Below are positions 17,986 through 27,332 of a stretch of 64,000 nucleotides of DNA, in pieces. The number at the start of each line of letters is the position of its first letter. Within the stretch, counting starts at the first letter, position 1. The notes beneath the pieces are model-generated. The model worked only from the letters and a program-made list of their open reading frames with translations. It searched no databases and had not been told where the DNA came from. Origin of the DNA: Nostoc sp. UHCC 0302 (lineage in GTDB: Bacteria; Cyanobacteriota; Cyanobacteriia; Cyanobacteriales; Nostocaceae); the NCBI RefSeq assembly GCF_038096175.1, contig NZ_CP151099.1, positions 5,744,001-5,808,000 on the forward strand. The letters run 5' to 3'. The position numbers and the translations under genes were made by a program.

Positions 17986-20900
17986 TTAAGTAACTGAGCG
18001 ATTCATCGGAATCTCTATCCAAAACTCACAACCCTTCCCAGGTTCAGAAACACACTTAATTTGACCGCCGTGTTTTTCCACAATAATTTGGTAGCTAATA
18101 GATAACCCTAAACCAGTACCTTGTCCAGGTTCTTTGGTTGTAAAGAAAGGCTCAAAAATACGCGATCGCATACTCTCTGGAATACCACAACCATTATCCG
18201 CAATGCGAATCAAAGTAGAATTATTTCCTATAATTTCTGTAGTAATCAAGATTTTAGGATTGTCAACCATTTTATCAGCAGACACTGAATATTCTAAAGC
18301 ATCAATTGCATTATTAAGAATATTCATAAATACTTGATTCATCTGAGCTGCGTAACAGACGACTAAGGGCAATTTACCATATTTCTTAACTACTTCAATA
18401 GCAACATAACTAGTTTTTGGTTGCAGGCGATGTTGTAATATCAACAAAGTGCTGTCAATGCCTTCATGAAGATTAATTGGCTTCATTTCTGCTTCGTCAA
18501 GTCGAGAAAAAGTACGTAACGACAGAACTAACTCACAGATACGTTCTGCCCCAATCATCATAGAAGTCAGGATTTTAGGCAAATCATCAGCAATAAAATC
18601 TAAATCTAATGCTGTTACTTGTTGTTGAATTTCCCCTTTTGGTTTGGGATAGTTTTTCTGGTAAAGATGCAGTAATTTAAATAAATTTTCTGTGTGTTCA
18701 GTAACATAAGTGATGTTACCGTAAATAAAACTAATTGGATTGTTAATTTCATGCGCTATACCAGCAACTAACTGCCCTAAACCAGCCATTTTCTCACTTT
18801 GAATCAACTGGCTCTGAGTTTGCTGCAATTCTTTGAGAGTTTCTGCAAGTTCTTCTTTTTGACGCTGAGTTTGTTCGAGTAATTCCGCTTGCTGAAGTCC
18901 TACTCCTAATTGAGTGCAAATTTGGATTAATAAATCTACTTCATCTTCTTGCCAATCACGAGGTTTGGTATTTTGATAGGCTGCTAGTAATCCCCAGAGT
19001 TTATCACCTTGGAAAATCGGCACAATCATGTATGCCCTAGCCTCTATGAACTCGCTCAGGGCAAGATAAGGAATAGAATCATTGTTGCTGTTGTGAATAT
19101 CCTTAATAATGAGAATTTTACCGTTAGCAAAGTCTCCTCCTTGGGTTTTTTCCAAGTAATTATCTGCAATTACAGGTACAAGTTCCCGCTTTGGTGTCCA
19201 ACCTTTGGCTAAAGACTCGGCAACAAATTCGCCACTCCAATCAGGTTGGAAGCGATATATAGTAACTCGATCAACTTCCAATAGTCGCTGAACTTCTTGA
19301 GTACTAGTGGCAAAAATAGTACTTAAGTCAAGAGACTGGCGAATTTTTTCTACTGTTGCAGCTAAAGCTTTTTCCCTTTCTGTGGCTTTCCGTTCACGTT
19401 CGGCGGCTTTTGCCAGTTGCTGGGCTTGCATCTGCACTTGTTTCAAAGCTTCTGCTTGCTGTAAAGCCACTCCTAGTTGTATGCCAACTTGTGCCAGTAA
19501 ATTGATCTCCTCATCTTGCCAATAACGAGGCTGGGAATTTTGATAAGCTACCAGCAACCCCCACAGCTTATCACCCTGAGAAATTGGTACAAAAACTTCA
19601 TTACGTGCATACTTGCCTGCTTGCGTTCCTTGCAAAAGAACCCGCTCTGTCACAGGCTGAGGCTTAACCATTGGTGTCCAACCATCAACAATGGAATCAG
19701 CGACAAATTCGCCACTCCAGTCAGGATAGAAGCGGTAAATTGCGACTCGTTCCACTTCCAGTAGATGGCGGACTTCTTGAGTAGCAGTATTAAAAATAGT
19801 GTCAATGTCCAAAGACCGACGAATTTTCTCTACAGTATTTGCTAGCGCTCTTTGTCGTTCAGCAGCTTTGCTGATTTCTGCTGCTTGACTCTGCATTTGC
19901 TGTAAGTATTCTGCTTGCTGCAAAGCTACACCTAGTTGAGTGCTAACTTGCGTAAGTAAGTATACCTCATCTTCTTGCCAATTACGTATTGCGGAATTTT
20001 GGTACACTGCTAGCAAGCCCCAAAGCCTTTGACCGTGGTAAATGGCCACGATTACATAAGCTCTTGCCTGATAGCTCTCTAAGACTTTTATGTAGCAGTC
20101 GTTAAAACCTGCACTGTAAATATCATTACAAATGCGGTAAACTTCACCTCTAACAAACTGACCACCATCTGTATCTTGTAAGTAAGTATCTACTACTGGA
20201 ATTTGAGCTAAATCTTTAGCACTACATTCGCTGATGTTTTCACATAGTTCTGGTCGCTGCAACTGTTCGTCAATCAGGGAAGTCCAGCCCTGTGCTACAG
20301 ATTCAAACACAAATTGACCACTCCAATCTGAATTAAAGCGATAAATTGCTACGCGGTCAGCATTCAGCAACTGCCTAAGTTCGGCGGTGCTTGTGCGAAA
20401 AATACTTTCTAAGTTCAGAGATTGACGAATTTTTTCAACAGTTATGGCTATGGTTTTCTGCCATTCTGCTGCTTTTTCTCTGGCTTTTGCTTGTGCTAGT
20501 TGTGCTGATTGTAGTTTCACCTGCTCTAAATAATCTGCTTGCTGTAAAGCAACTCCCAAATTTTCGGCAATTAATTGCACAAACTCAATTTCTGATGCTT
20601 CCCACTCACGAGGATTACTACACTGATGAATACACAGCAATCCCCATAAATCTTTACCTTTCATCAGTGGGGCAGCTATATTGGCACGTACTTGAAATCG
20701 TTCTAACATCTGGACGTGGCAATCACTCATGCCAGCTTGGTAAATATCAGCCATTGCTTTGATCCGACCTTGCTGATATAGTCCAGCAAACTCCGCAGCA
20801 AAGCAGTGGTCACGAAGTTTAGCTGTTAGGGTTGAACCCCATTCTGCTCCCAGATCCTCATAAATAAATTCTCCTTCCCATCCCAAGTCAGGATAAAAAC

Positions 20901-21120
20901 GAAAGACAGCAACCCGGTCAGTTTTCAGGAGTTGGCGTACTTCTGTAACTGTAATTTTGAAGATGGTTTCTATATCTAGAGACTCGCGAATGCGGGCAAT
21001 TACTCCAGATAAAGCTTTTTTTTTCTCACTTTGCTGATGCGCGGTGAGTTTTTTGTCTGATTGAGATTCTTGCTGCTCTAAATTCGCTTGTGTGGGTTGT
21101 ACAGTAGAGGCGTTTTCCAT
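17986..21120 (-). CDS. Four-GAF sensor histidine kinase, first GAF cyanobacteriochrome-like
   Basis: The 1044-aa soluble kinase has GAF domains at about 40-198, 222-405, 425-560 and 590-750, a coiled coil, then a HisKA-like and HATPase core with phospho-accepting H in [15 protein letters not shown]-box [11 protein letters not shown], and DNGCGIP and GTGLGLS boxes. GAF1 has a DHCF tetrad at 104-107 (a DxCF motif) and Cys134-His135, the two features of DxCF cyanobacteriochromes, so it may bind a bilin. GAF2 has Cys-Tyr at the second place; GAF3 and GAF4 lack the pattern. No response regulator is next to it, although a receiver-kinase with a similar core lies at 23895. Confidence 0.9.
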   Translation of the reverse strand: MENASTVQPTQANLEQQESQSDKKLTAHQQSEKKKALSGVIARIRESLDIETIFKITVTEVRQLLKTDRVAVFRFYPDLGWEGEFIYEDLGAEWGSTLTAKLRDHCFAAEFAGLYQQGRIKAMADIYQAGMSDCHVQMLERFQVRANIAAPLMKGKDLWGLLCIHQCSNPREWEASEIEFVQLIAENLGVALQQADYLEQVKLQSAQLAQAKAREKAAEWQKTIAITVEKIRQSLNLESIFRTSTAELRQLLNADRVAIYRFNSDWSGQFVFESVAQGWTSLIDEQLQRPELCENISECSAKDLAQIPVVDTYLQDTDGGQFVRGEVYRICNDIYSAGFNDCYIKVLESYQARAYVIVAIYHGQRLWGLLAVYQNSAIRNWQEDEVYLLTQVSTQLGVALQQAEYLQQMQSQAAEISKAAERQRALANTVEKIRRSLDIDTIFNTATQEVRHLLEVERVAIYRFYPDWSGEFVADSIVDGWTPMVKPQPVTERVLLQGTQAGKYARNEVFVPISQGDKLWGLLVAYQNSQPRYWQDEEINLLAQVGIQLGVALQQAEALKQVQMQAQQLAKAAERERKATEREKALAATVEKIRQSLDLSTIFATSTQEVQRLLEVDRVTIYRFQPDWSGEFVAESLAKGWTPKRELVPVIADNYLEKTQGGDFANGKILIIKDIHNSNNDSIPYLALSEFIEARAYMIVPIFQGDKLWGLLAAYQNTKPRDWQEDEVDLLIQICTQLGVGLQQAELLEQTQRQKEELAETLKELQQTQSQLIQSEKMAGLGQLVAGIAHEINNPISFIYGNITYVTEHTENLFKLLHLYQKNYPKPKGEIQQQVTALDLDFIADDLPKILTSMMIGAERICELVLSLRTFSRLDEAEMKPINLHEGIDSTLLILQHRLQPKTSYVAIEVVKKYGKLPLVVCYAAQMNQVFMNILNNAIDALEYSVSADKMVDNPKILITTEIIGNNSTLIRIADNGCGIPESMRSRIFEPFFTTKEPGQGTGLGLSISYQIIVEKHGGQIKCVSEPGKGCEFWIEIPMNRSVT

Positions 21121-21197
21121 TCCCAGTAGGACTTTGAATATTGAAAGTCTTCTCTCTTATAATTCCCTCAACGACTGGAAAGGTAACAGTATTACTA

Positions 21198-21230
21198 GCG
21201 ATCGCGTAGCGTCTCCCTCTTGGGAGAATC
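21198..21230 (-). repeat. 33-bp interspersed repeat, intergenic copy
   Basis: This is the exact reverse complement of 1494-1526, located between the four-GAF kinase and the petN pair. Confidence 0.85.
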
Positions 21231-21254
21231 GCCTCTGGTGCTGCATAAAATAGT

Positions 21255-21283
21255 GTAGGGACATGATATTATCATGTCCCTAC
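21255..21283. repeat. 29-bp perfect palindrome
   Basis: Two 14-base arms flank one central base, with ends GTAGGGACATGATA and its complement. The architecture is the same as at 4684-4712 and 26539-26567. It lies 27 bp downstream of the small ORF after petN, so it could act as a 3' stabiliser or a weak terminator. Confidence 0.75.
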
Positions 21284-21309
21284 AAAAAACCTGTTCAAAT
21301 ACGAGTGAA

Positions 21310-21471
21310 TTATCGCCGCTTGCGAGGGGTGTTGCGGGTGACACGTTTTTCTTCTTCTCGACGGCGGCGATCGCGCCAATCTGCCACGGTCAAATAACCA
21401 ACACCACCAGTGACTGCTAGCAGCAGCACAACGGCAACTAAAGCCAAAATACTCAGGAATGGACTTTCCAC
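21310..21471 (-). CDS. Small single-helix membrane protein downstream of petN
   Basis: A 53-residue frame starts at GTG 21471: VESPFLSILALVAVVLLLAV, then TGGVGYLTVADW and a basic tail DRRRREEEKRVTRNTPRKRR. It has one hydrophobic helix and a strongly charged C-terminus. GGGGAA lies just before the GTG, and the frame begins 7 bp after the petN stop, so the two are probably co-transcribed. I do not recognise a family; the context suggests a thylakoid or plasma membrane protein. Confidence 0.6.
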   Translation of the reverse strand: MESPFLSILALVAVVLLLAVTGGVGYLTVADWRDRRRREEEKRVTRNTPRKRR

Positions 21472-21478
21472 GATTCCC

Positions 21479-21568
21479 CTACAGTCCGTTACGTCCCCAA
21501 ACTACCATTGCAATTGACCAAGTGAATACAGCTAGTAGTGATACCCAACCCAGTGTCAAAATCTCCAT
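21479..21568 (-). CDS. petN: Cytochrome b6f complex subunit PetN
   Basis: A 29-residue frame ([20 protein letters not shown], then MVVWGRNGL) is a near-exact match to PetN, the single-helix subunit VIII of the cytochrome b6f complex in photosynthetic and respiratory electron flow. The length is the family norm. It is transcribed away from the ethylene-receptor-like kinase. Confidence 0.95.
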   Translation of the reverse strand: MEILTLGWVSLLAVFTWSIAMVVWGRNGL

Positions 21569-21929
21569 AGTCCTACTTCTTAATTAATTTACAAAATGTC
21601 TCTAACTATCATCATACTGGGAAAGGGGAGTTAGAGGGATCAGATTTTTTTGTCAATCACCTTGATTATGCAAGCTCGGATAATGCTTAATTATCTAAAA
21701 TTTTTTGGCTTGCAGCGTCTACGATATCAGTTCTAATGATCAGTGTTCAAGTGAATCTGACATAACTTAGTTTTTTATGCACTTATAAATAAGACATTAT
21801 GTTTTATCGATAAGCTGACGCCTACTCTGAAGAGAAAGGTAAAAAAATTTTGTTCGTGCTTTATCACTTAATAGTTTGGGAATACTGAGGCTATAGGAAT
21901 ATATTGCCAATCCAATAACCTCCAACATT
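21569..21929. promoter_or_regulatory. Divergent promoter region of petN and the hybrid kinase
   Basis: There is no gene in this 361-bp divergent spacer, so it must carry both promoters. It is AT-rich and I cannot assign specific boxes. Confidence 0.45.
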
Positions 21930-23867
21930 ATGTTGATACTTTTCAACTATCCTTTGAACTCAAACGGTTTTGTTCCCCACGGACATTGTTATCTTTGGAA
22001 AACTGGACTAGTTGCGCTACACATTATTTCTGATGCTGCGATCGCTCTTGCTTATTATTCTATTCCCTTCCTACTGATTTACTTCATTTCTAAGCGGAAA
22101 GACGTTCCTTTCAACGGAGTCTTTCTATTATTTGGGGCTTTTATCATTGCCTGCGGTACTGGACACTTGATGGATATTTGGACGCTTTGGCATCCAGATT
22201 ACTGGATTTCAGGTGTTTTAAAAGCTATAACTGCAATTATTTCCATATATACAGCATTTGCGTTAATTCATCTCATGCCTCAAGCTCTGACACTACCTAG
22301 CCCTGCACAATTAGAAGCAATTAATCAAGTTCTCACAAGTGAAATTGTCGAGCGTAAACGCATTGAGCAAGAACTACGTCAAGCAGAGGAAATTGCTCAA
22401 AATGCTAGCGAAGCCAAGAGTGAATTTCTCGCCAACATGAGTCACGAACTACGTACACCTCTTAATGGCATCTTAGGCTATACACAAATCCTTCAACGCA
22501 CAGAATCTTTAAGCGAAAAAGGACGAAAAGGAGTCAGCATTATTTACCAATGTGGTTCTCATCTATTAAATCTAATTAATGATGTCTTGGATCTTTCCAA
22601 AATTGAAGCCCGAAAGTTGGAATTGAATCCTGTTGATTTCTACTTACCTGCGTTTATAGACAGTGTAATTGAAATTTGCCGCATCCGGGCAGAACAAAAG
22701 GTCATCGCCTTTGATGTCCAACTCGATCCTGATTTGCCAACGGGCGTTAGTGCTGATGAAAAACGCTTGCGACAAATATTAATTAACTTGCTTGGTAATG
22801 CTATTAAATTTACACAACAAGGTAGTGTAACTTTCAAAGCTCAAGTCATTAGTCAAGAATTACAAGATTTAAAACAAACAGAGAAGTCTTCACTGTTAAC
22901 TTCGGGGAAAAATGACAGTAGAGAAATCATTAACTACAAAATTCGTTTTGAAATAACAGATACCGGCACAGGTATGACTCCTGAGCAAGTCAAGAAAATT
23001 TTTCTGCCCTTTGAGCAAGTAGGAAATCAGAAACGACAAACTGAAGGTACAGGCTTAGGATTGGCAATAAGTCAAAAAATTGTTTCGTTGATGAATAACC
23101 AAATTCAGGTACAAAGTGAGTTTGGCAAAGGTAGTACTTTCTGGTTTGAGGTGCAATTGCCAGAATCTAAAGACTGGGCAAAATTTTCTAGAGTGATTGA
23201 ACAGGGAACCATTATTGGTTATCAAGGGCAAAAACGCACTATTTTGATTGTGGATGACAGATGGGAAAACCGCTCGGTGATTGTAAATTTACTAGAGCCA
23301 GTTGGGTTTACTGTTGTAGAAGCTGGCCACGGTCAAGAAGGATGGGAACAGGCTCTAGTCTACAAACCAGACTTGATTATCACCGACCTAGTAATGCCCA
23401 TAATAGATGGATTTGAGTTGATCAAACGTTTGCGTAAGTCTTTTCCATTTAAAGATATTCCTATCATTGCTTCGTCAGCGAGTGTGTTTGCAAGTGACCA
23501 ACACCAGAGTGTTGATGCTGGCGCAGATACATTTCTACCAAAGCCTATAGAAGCTGAAGCATTGCTGAAACTGCTGCAACAATTTTTGCAACTAGAATGG
23601 ATTTTTGACGGGAACGCAAACACAAACAAAAAAAACTATGTAGGTAGTTTGGCTCATTCATCTGAGATTATTTCTCCTGCCAAAGAGGTTTTACAACAGT
23701 TACTAGAACTGGTGCAAGACGGCGATATTCAAAGACTTTTAGAAATGGCTGAACAACTTTCCAAATCGAACGAACAGCTAAACACTTTTAACCAGCAACT
23801 TATCCAGCTTGCCAGCAACTTTCAACTCAAACGTTTGGAAACTTTTATTAACGAATATATCAATTAA
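21930..23867 (+). CDS. Ethylene-receptor-like hybrid histidine kinase
   Basis: The 645-aa membrane protein has three N-terminal helices (about 28-51, 60-80 and 95-118) matching the ethylene-binding domain of plant ETR1. Asp35 and Tyr42 correspond to ETR1 D25 and Y32, and Cys75 and His79 (CGTGH) to the copper ligands C65 and H69. A short linker leads to HisKA (His172 in SHELRTPLNG), an ATPase domain with DTGTGM and GTGLGLA, and a receiver (about 435-555) with Asp486 in ITDLVMP. A helical tail ends the protein. Related cyanobacterial proteins bind ethylene and affect phototaxis. The receiver-kinase gene starts 27 bp downstream. Confidence 0.92.
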   Translation: MLILFNYPLNSNGFVPHGHCYLWKTGLVALHIISDAAIALAYYSIPFLLIYFISKRKDVPFNGVFLLFGAFIIACGTGHLMDIWTLWHPDYWISGVLKAITAIISIYTAFALIHLMPQALTLPSPAQLEAINQVLTSEIVERKRIEQELRQAEEIAQNASEAKSEFLANMSHELRTPLNGILGYTQILQRTESLSEKGRKGVSIIYQCGSHLLNLINDVLDLSKIEARKLELNPVDFYLPAFIDSVIEICRIRAEQKVIAFDVQLDPDLPTGVSADEKRLRQILINLLGNAIKFTQQGSVTFKAQVISQELQDLKQTEKSSLLTSGKNDSREIINYKIRFEITDTGTGMTPEQVKKIFLPFEQVGNQKRQTEGTGLGLAISQKIVSLMNNQIQVQSEFGKGSTFWFEVQLPESKDWAKFSRVIEQGTIIGYQGQKRTILIVDDRWENRSVIVNLLEPVGFTVVEAGHGQEGWEQALVYKPDLIITDLVMPIIDGFELIKRLRKSFPFKDIPIIASSASVFASDQHQSVDAGADTFLPKPIEAEALLKLLQQFLQLEWIFDGNANTNKKNYVGSLAHSSEIISPAKEVLQQLLELVQDGDIQRLLEMAEQLSKSNEQLNTFNQQLIQLASNFQLKRLETFINEYIN

Positions 23868-23894
23868 TTCTAGATAAACTTCACTTGGAAATCC

Positions 23895-25175
23895 ATGATG
23901 AGCAAGACCCTAGATACCGGATTTATTTTGATTGTGGATGATAACCCAACAAATTTGTCTCTGCTTTGCGAAGCGCTCAATAGTGAGAAGTTTCGTTTTC
24001 GTGTTGCAGTTGATGGAGAAAGTGCGATCGCTCAAGCCGAACGTAATCAGCCAGAATTGATTTTACTGGATATACAAATGCCGGGTATTGACGGATTTGA
24101 AACCTGTCGTCGCCTGAAAGCTAATCCTGTTACACAAAACATTCCGATTATTTTCACTACAGCCTTAGCAGATACGGAGAGTAAAACCAAAGGATTTTCT
24201 CTGGGTGCAGTAGACTATATCCCCAAACCGTTTGCACAAGAGGAAGTCATTGCTAGGGTGCGTGTACATTTACAACTTAAGCGATTGACTAACTCTTTGG
24301 AACAACAAGTTAGCGATCGCACTACTGCTTTGGAAAAAACCCAAGTCCAACTGGTACAGCAAGAAAAACTATCAACGCTGGGAGAGTTAATCGCTGGGAT
24401 TGCTCATGAAATGAACAATCCCATTAGCTTTATTACCAGCAATATTCCGCCTCTAAAGGAATATATTGCAGGAGTGACCCAGCTGCTTTTACTGTATCAA
24501 CAAGAGTATCCTAGCCCGACAGATAAAATTACTGCTGCTGTGAAGAACTTGGATCTGGAGTTCGTTCTCGAAGATATGCCAAAAATTTTGAACTCACTTC
24601 AGTTAGGAGCTAGTCGGATTCAGCATCTTTCTAATTCACTCCGAACTTTCTCTCGCTCGGATAGTGATACCAAAATACCTATGGATTTGCACCAAGGGCT
24701 GGATAGTACACTAATGATTTTACAGCACCGTCTTAAGGCTAATGGCGATCGCCCATCTATTAAAGTTATTAGGAATTATGGAACATTACCACAGGTATAT
24801 TGCTTTGCTGGGGAGATGAATCAAGTATTTATGAACATTCTGGCAAATGCAATTGATGCTCTTGATGAAGCCATAATGCAAGGTAAAATCAGCAATCAAA
24901 TTCCTCAGATTCAGATTGCAACAGAGGTAGATTCTGAACAATTGGTTGTAATTCGGATTGCTGACAATGGGATCGGTGTTCCTGAACGAGTTAAACAACG
25001 GCTGTTTGAGCCTTTATTTACTACAAAAACTGTTGGTAAAGGCACTGGACTTGGCTTGTCGATAGCTCATCAAATTATCGTGGAAAAACACAATGGGACA
25101 TTAGGGGTGAATTCTCTGCTAGGTACAGGAACCGAGTTTACGATCAGGATTCCTAATATAAAACATGATTTTTGA
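23895..25175 (+). CDS. Receiver-histidine kinase
   Basis: The 426-aa soluble protein has an N-terminal receiver (about 8-130; LLDIQMPGIDG, KPF) followed by a coiled coil and a kinase core with GELIAGIAHEMNNP, N-box MNILANAIDAL, DNGIGVP and GTGLGLS. The layout suggests phosphate passes from the upstream hybrid kinase to this receiver, controlling the second kinase. Its kinase core resembles that of the four-GAF kinase. It starts 27 bp after the ethylene-receptor-like gene. Confidence 0.9.
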   Translation: MMSKTLDTGFILIVDDNPTNLSLLCEALNSEKFRFRVAVDGESAIAQAERNQPELILLDIQMPGIDGFETCRRLKANPVTQNIPIIFTTALADTESKTKGFSLGAVDYIPKPFAQEEVIARVRVHLQLKRLTNSLEQQVSDRTTALEKTQVQLVQQEKLSTLGELIAGIAHEMNNPISFITSNIPPLKEYIAGVTQLLLLYQQEYPSPTDKITAAVKNLDLEFVLEDMPKILNSLQLGASRIQHLSNSLRTFSRSDSDTKIPMDLHQGLDSTLMILQHRLKANGDRPSIKVIRNYGTLPQVYCFAGEMNQVFMNILANAIDALDEAIMQGKISNQIPQIQIATEVDSEQLVVIRIADNGIGVPERVKQRLFEPLFTTKTVGKGTGLGLSIAHQIIVEKHNGTLGVNSLLGTGTEFTIRIPNIKHDF

Positions 25176-25413
25176 AGAAGAATTCAGAAGCGATGCCCTG
25201 AGTTTCGACTGCGCTCAACTACCGCCTGTCGTACCCCTCCGGGGAAGCAAGCTACGCGTTCGCGAAGCGTCAGAATGCAGTTAGTGGGGGATTAAGACCC
25301 GCCACTACTTAATAAAGTAATAATTATACTTACGTTATAATCTAGTATTTATCATAGTGGTAATTGGGTACTGGGCAATTTGCCAAATTTATAATCCCAA
25401 ACCGTTATGTAAA
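25176..25413. repeat. Intergenic region with interspersed repeats
   Basis: No gene is visible. The sequence includes a TTTCGACTGCGCTCAACT motif (about 25204-25221) and a GCTACGCGTTCGCGAAGCGTC palindrome-like unit (about 25250-25271), both of types scattered elsewhere in the window. Confidence 0.5.
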
Positions 25414-25875
25414 ATGAATCGAATTTCAAATAATCAATTAATGGTAGAACGCTTAGAATCTCTCAAAGCTGGAATTATTGGGGGATTATCTCTAGGTTTT
25501 GCGTTCGTAATCACAAATTTGATAAATAATCTAGTGCTAGCAAAGTATTTTGAGATACTTGCAAGTTTGCAAATTGGTGTTAGTTGGTATTGGTTGGTGA
25601 GTGGTGCAATCGCTGGTTTTTCTGGGTTGCTATTTGGTGTAACCTATCGCTATATCATCCGTTTAGACAACAATCCTCAACTTAAAACTGGTGGCGTATT
25701 GGCATTTGGCTTAGTACGCGGATTAACCCAGATAGAAGTTGGATGGAATTCTGCTGAGACAATTTTACCTTTTCTAGTGCTGGCTTTTGAGAGTGTATTA
25801 TGGTTTGCAATGGCTGCGATCGCTCTTGATATCGCTATCAAATTTGGCTGGATTCAACCTTTTTCATCAACCTAA
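25414..25875 (+). CDS. Hypothetical membrane protein
   Basis: I do not recognise this 153-aa protein. It has about four hydrophobic segments (after SLKAGIIGGLSLGFAFVITN, around WYWLVSGAIAGFSGLL, around GGVLAFGLVRGL, and a C-terminal one ending MAAIALDIAIKFGW). Similar proteins occur in other filamentous cyanobacteria as far as I recall, with unknown role. The start could be the ATG at 25414 or 25441; neither has a strong ribosome site. Confidence 0.55.
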   Translation: MNRISNNQLMVERLESLKAGIIGGLSLGFAFVITNLINNLVLAKYFEILASLQIGVSWYWLVSGAIAGFSGLLFGVTYRYIIRLDNNPQLKTGGVLAFGLVRGLTQIEVGWNSAETILPFLVLAFESVLWFAMAAIALDIAIKFGWIQPFSST

Positions 25876-25925
25876 ATTCTTAATTCTTAAGCATTCAAAA
25901 AATTTATATAGACTTATTACCTAAT

Positions 25926-26495
25926 ATGAAAATTCAGAAAGCCGACTATTATCTCATAGTTGATCTGGAAGCTACGTGCTGTGAAAACCGAAGTATCCCG
26001 CGTCGCGAAATGGAGATAATTGAAATCGGCGCGGTGATGCTCAATCGAGCAACATGGAAAATTGATGCAGAATTTCAGGAATTCATTCAACCCGTAAGAC
26101 ATCCACAATTAACGAAATTTTGTACCGAATTAACTAGTATTCGGCAGCAAGATGTTGACCAAGCATCACAATTCTCTGAAGTAATTTCTCGTTTTAAAGA
26201 GTGGATTTACTCATTTCCCAATTATATTTTTTGCTCTTGGGGAGAGTACGATAAAAAGCAATTTATTCAAGATTGTGCTTTTCATAATATTCCCTATCCT
26301 TTTACGCCAGAACATATAAATATCAAAAAAGAGTTTTCAGAATATCTTGGTGTATCTAAGAAATTTGGTATGGCAGAGGCTCTCAATCAACTGGGAATAG
26401 AGTTAAAAGGAACACATCATCGCGGTATTGACGATGCTCGCAATATTGCATCTATCTATAAACATATTCAAACAAAAAACGTAGCTAATGATTGA
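25926..26495 (+). CDS. DEDDh-family 3'-5' exonuclease
   Basis: The 189-aa protein matches the ERI-1/KapD-type exonucleases of the RNase T family. The metal ligands can be seen: D and E in IVDLEATCC, D in SWGEYDKKQF, and H and D in THHRGIDDARNIA. It is a single-domain protein without targeting signals. The substrate (RNA or DNA ends) is not predictable, but KapD-like proteins act on RNA. Confidence 0.85.
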   Translation: MKIQKADYYLIVDLEATCCENRSIPRREMEIIEIGAVMLNRATWKIDAEFQEFIQPVRHPQLTKFCTELTSIRQQDVDQASQFSEVISRFKEWIYSFPNYIFCSWGEYDKKQFIQDCAFHNIPYPFTPEHINIKKEFSEYLGVSKKFGMAEALNQLGIELKGTHHRGIDDARNIASIYKHIQTKNVAND

Positions 26496-26499
26496 GGTA

Positions 26500-26603
26500 A
26501 TACCAATTAACGAAAATCCTGATATATATAGATTTCTCGTAGGGGCATGGCAATCCCATGGCCTTACCAGCGTATTTGTATCATTATTAAAATAAAATGG
26601 TAT
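26500..26603. mobile_element. MITE-like element, 104 bp
   Basis: Terminal inverted repeats ATACCAATTAA and (complement of the right end) ATACCATTTTA enclose a 29-bp near-perfect palindrome at 26539-26567. The size matches the copy at 50054-50156 (103 bp). There is no coding capacity. Confidence 0.55.
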
Positions 26604-26672
26604 AAGTTGTAAACAACCACAAGTGATAGGATTTTGGTTGTGTTATTCTTACGACTAAAATTTTAAATCAGT

Positions 26673-27011
26673 ATGACATTGGCGCTGGGCATGATAGAAG
26701 TTTATGGAGTTCCCGCAGCAGTAGAAGCGGGAGATGCGATGTGTAAAGCTGCCCGCGTTACGCTTGTTGGCTATGAAAATACTGATTTGGGAAGAATTAC
26801 TGTGTTGATTCGGGGAAATGTGGGCGAGGTGAATGTGGCTGTAGCCGCTGGATTAAAAGCGGTGTTGCGAGTTGATGGCGGCGAGGTACTTTCCGATCGC
26901 ATTATTCCTCGTCCCCATGAGAATCTAGAATATGTTTTACCAATTCATCGCAGCGCCGATGTTGAACAGTTTAGTGCAGATATCCGGTTTCCCCCACCAT
27001 TGTCAGTTTAG
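26673..27011 (+). CDS. ccmK: CcmK-type carboxysome shell protein with altered pore
   Basis: The 112-aa protein is a single BMC domain that forms hexameric shell tiles of the beta-carboxysome. It follows the CcmK pattern ([41 protein letters not shown]). The pore loop after GYE reads NTDLG at 36-40, where CcmK2/CcmK4 have KIGSG, so the pore is acidic rather than basic. It stands alone, away from the main ccm operon, like the satellite paralogues CcmK3 to CcmK6; I cannot tell which. Downstream its frame stays open past the single TAG through a 21-bp tandem repeat. Confidence 0.85.
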   Translation: MTLALGMIEVYGVPAAVEAGDAMCKAARVTLVGYENTDLGRITVLIRGNVGEVNVAVAAGLKAVLRVDGGEVLSDRIIPRPHENLEYVLPIHRSADVEQFSADIRFPPPLSV

Positions 27012-27061
27012 CGGATAGCACAGCACCGCAGGGTTTTCAAATCAACGCGATCACAATACAT

Positions 27062-27250
27062 CGCAGTGTTATGCCAATACATCGTGATGTTATGCCAATA
27101 CGTCGTGGTGTTATGCCAATACATCGTGATGTTATGCCAATACGTCGTGGTGTTATGCCAATACATCGCAGTGTTATGCCATTGCATCGTGATGTTATGC
27201 CAATACGTCGTGGTGTTATGCCAATGCATCGTGGTGTTATGCCAATGCAT
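27062..27250. repeat. Nine tandem 21-bp repeats after ccmK
   Basis: Nine contiguous copies of a 21-bp unit around GTTATGCCAATACAT lie here, with a partial copy just before. Two variants (ending ...ATACAT and ...ATACGT) alternate, giving a 42-bp higher-order period in the first part. The period is a multiple of three, so two plus frames and one minus frame stay open across the array. Confidence 0.95.
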
Positions 27251-27332
27251 CATTTAGTTTAAAGAACAAAAACCAACATTAAAAAGTGTAGATACGAGAG
27301 ACAATTAAATGTAGCTTAAGTATCACGATCAC

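Noticed and set aside
21255-21283. Palindrome as an intrinsic terminator for the petN pair
   Set aside because: In the minus direction it is not followed by a run of T, so I list it as a repeat only.
27062-27250. CRISPR array
   Set aside because: The units are contiguous with no spacers, and no cas genes are present.
27008-27262. Three open frames (MYWHNTT, MLCQYVV and MPIHRDV repeats) as separate genes
   Set aside because: The 21-bp period keeps any stop-free frame open; there is no ribosome site or unique flanking sequence, so I report only the repeat and the ccmK readthrough possibility.
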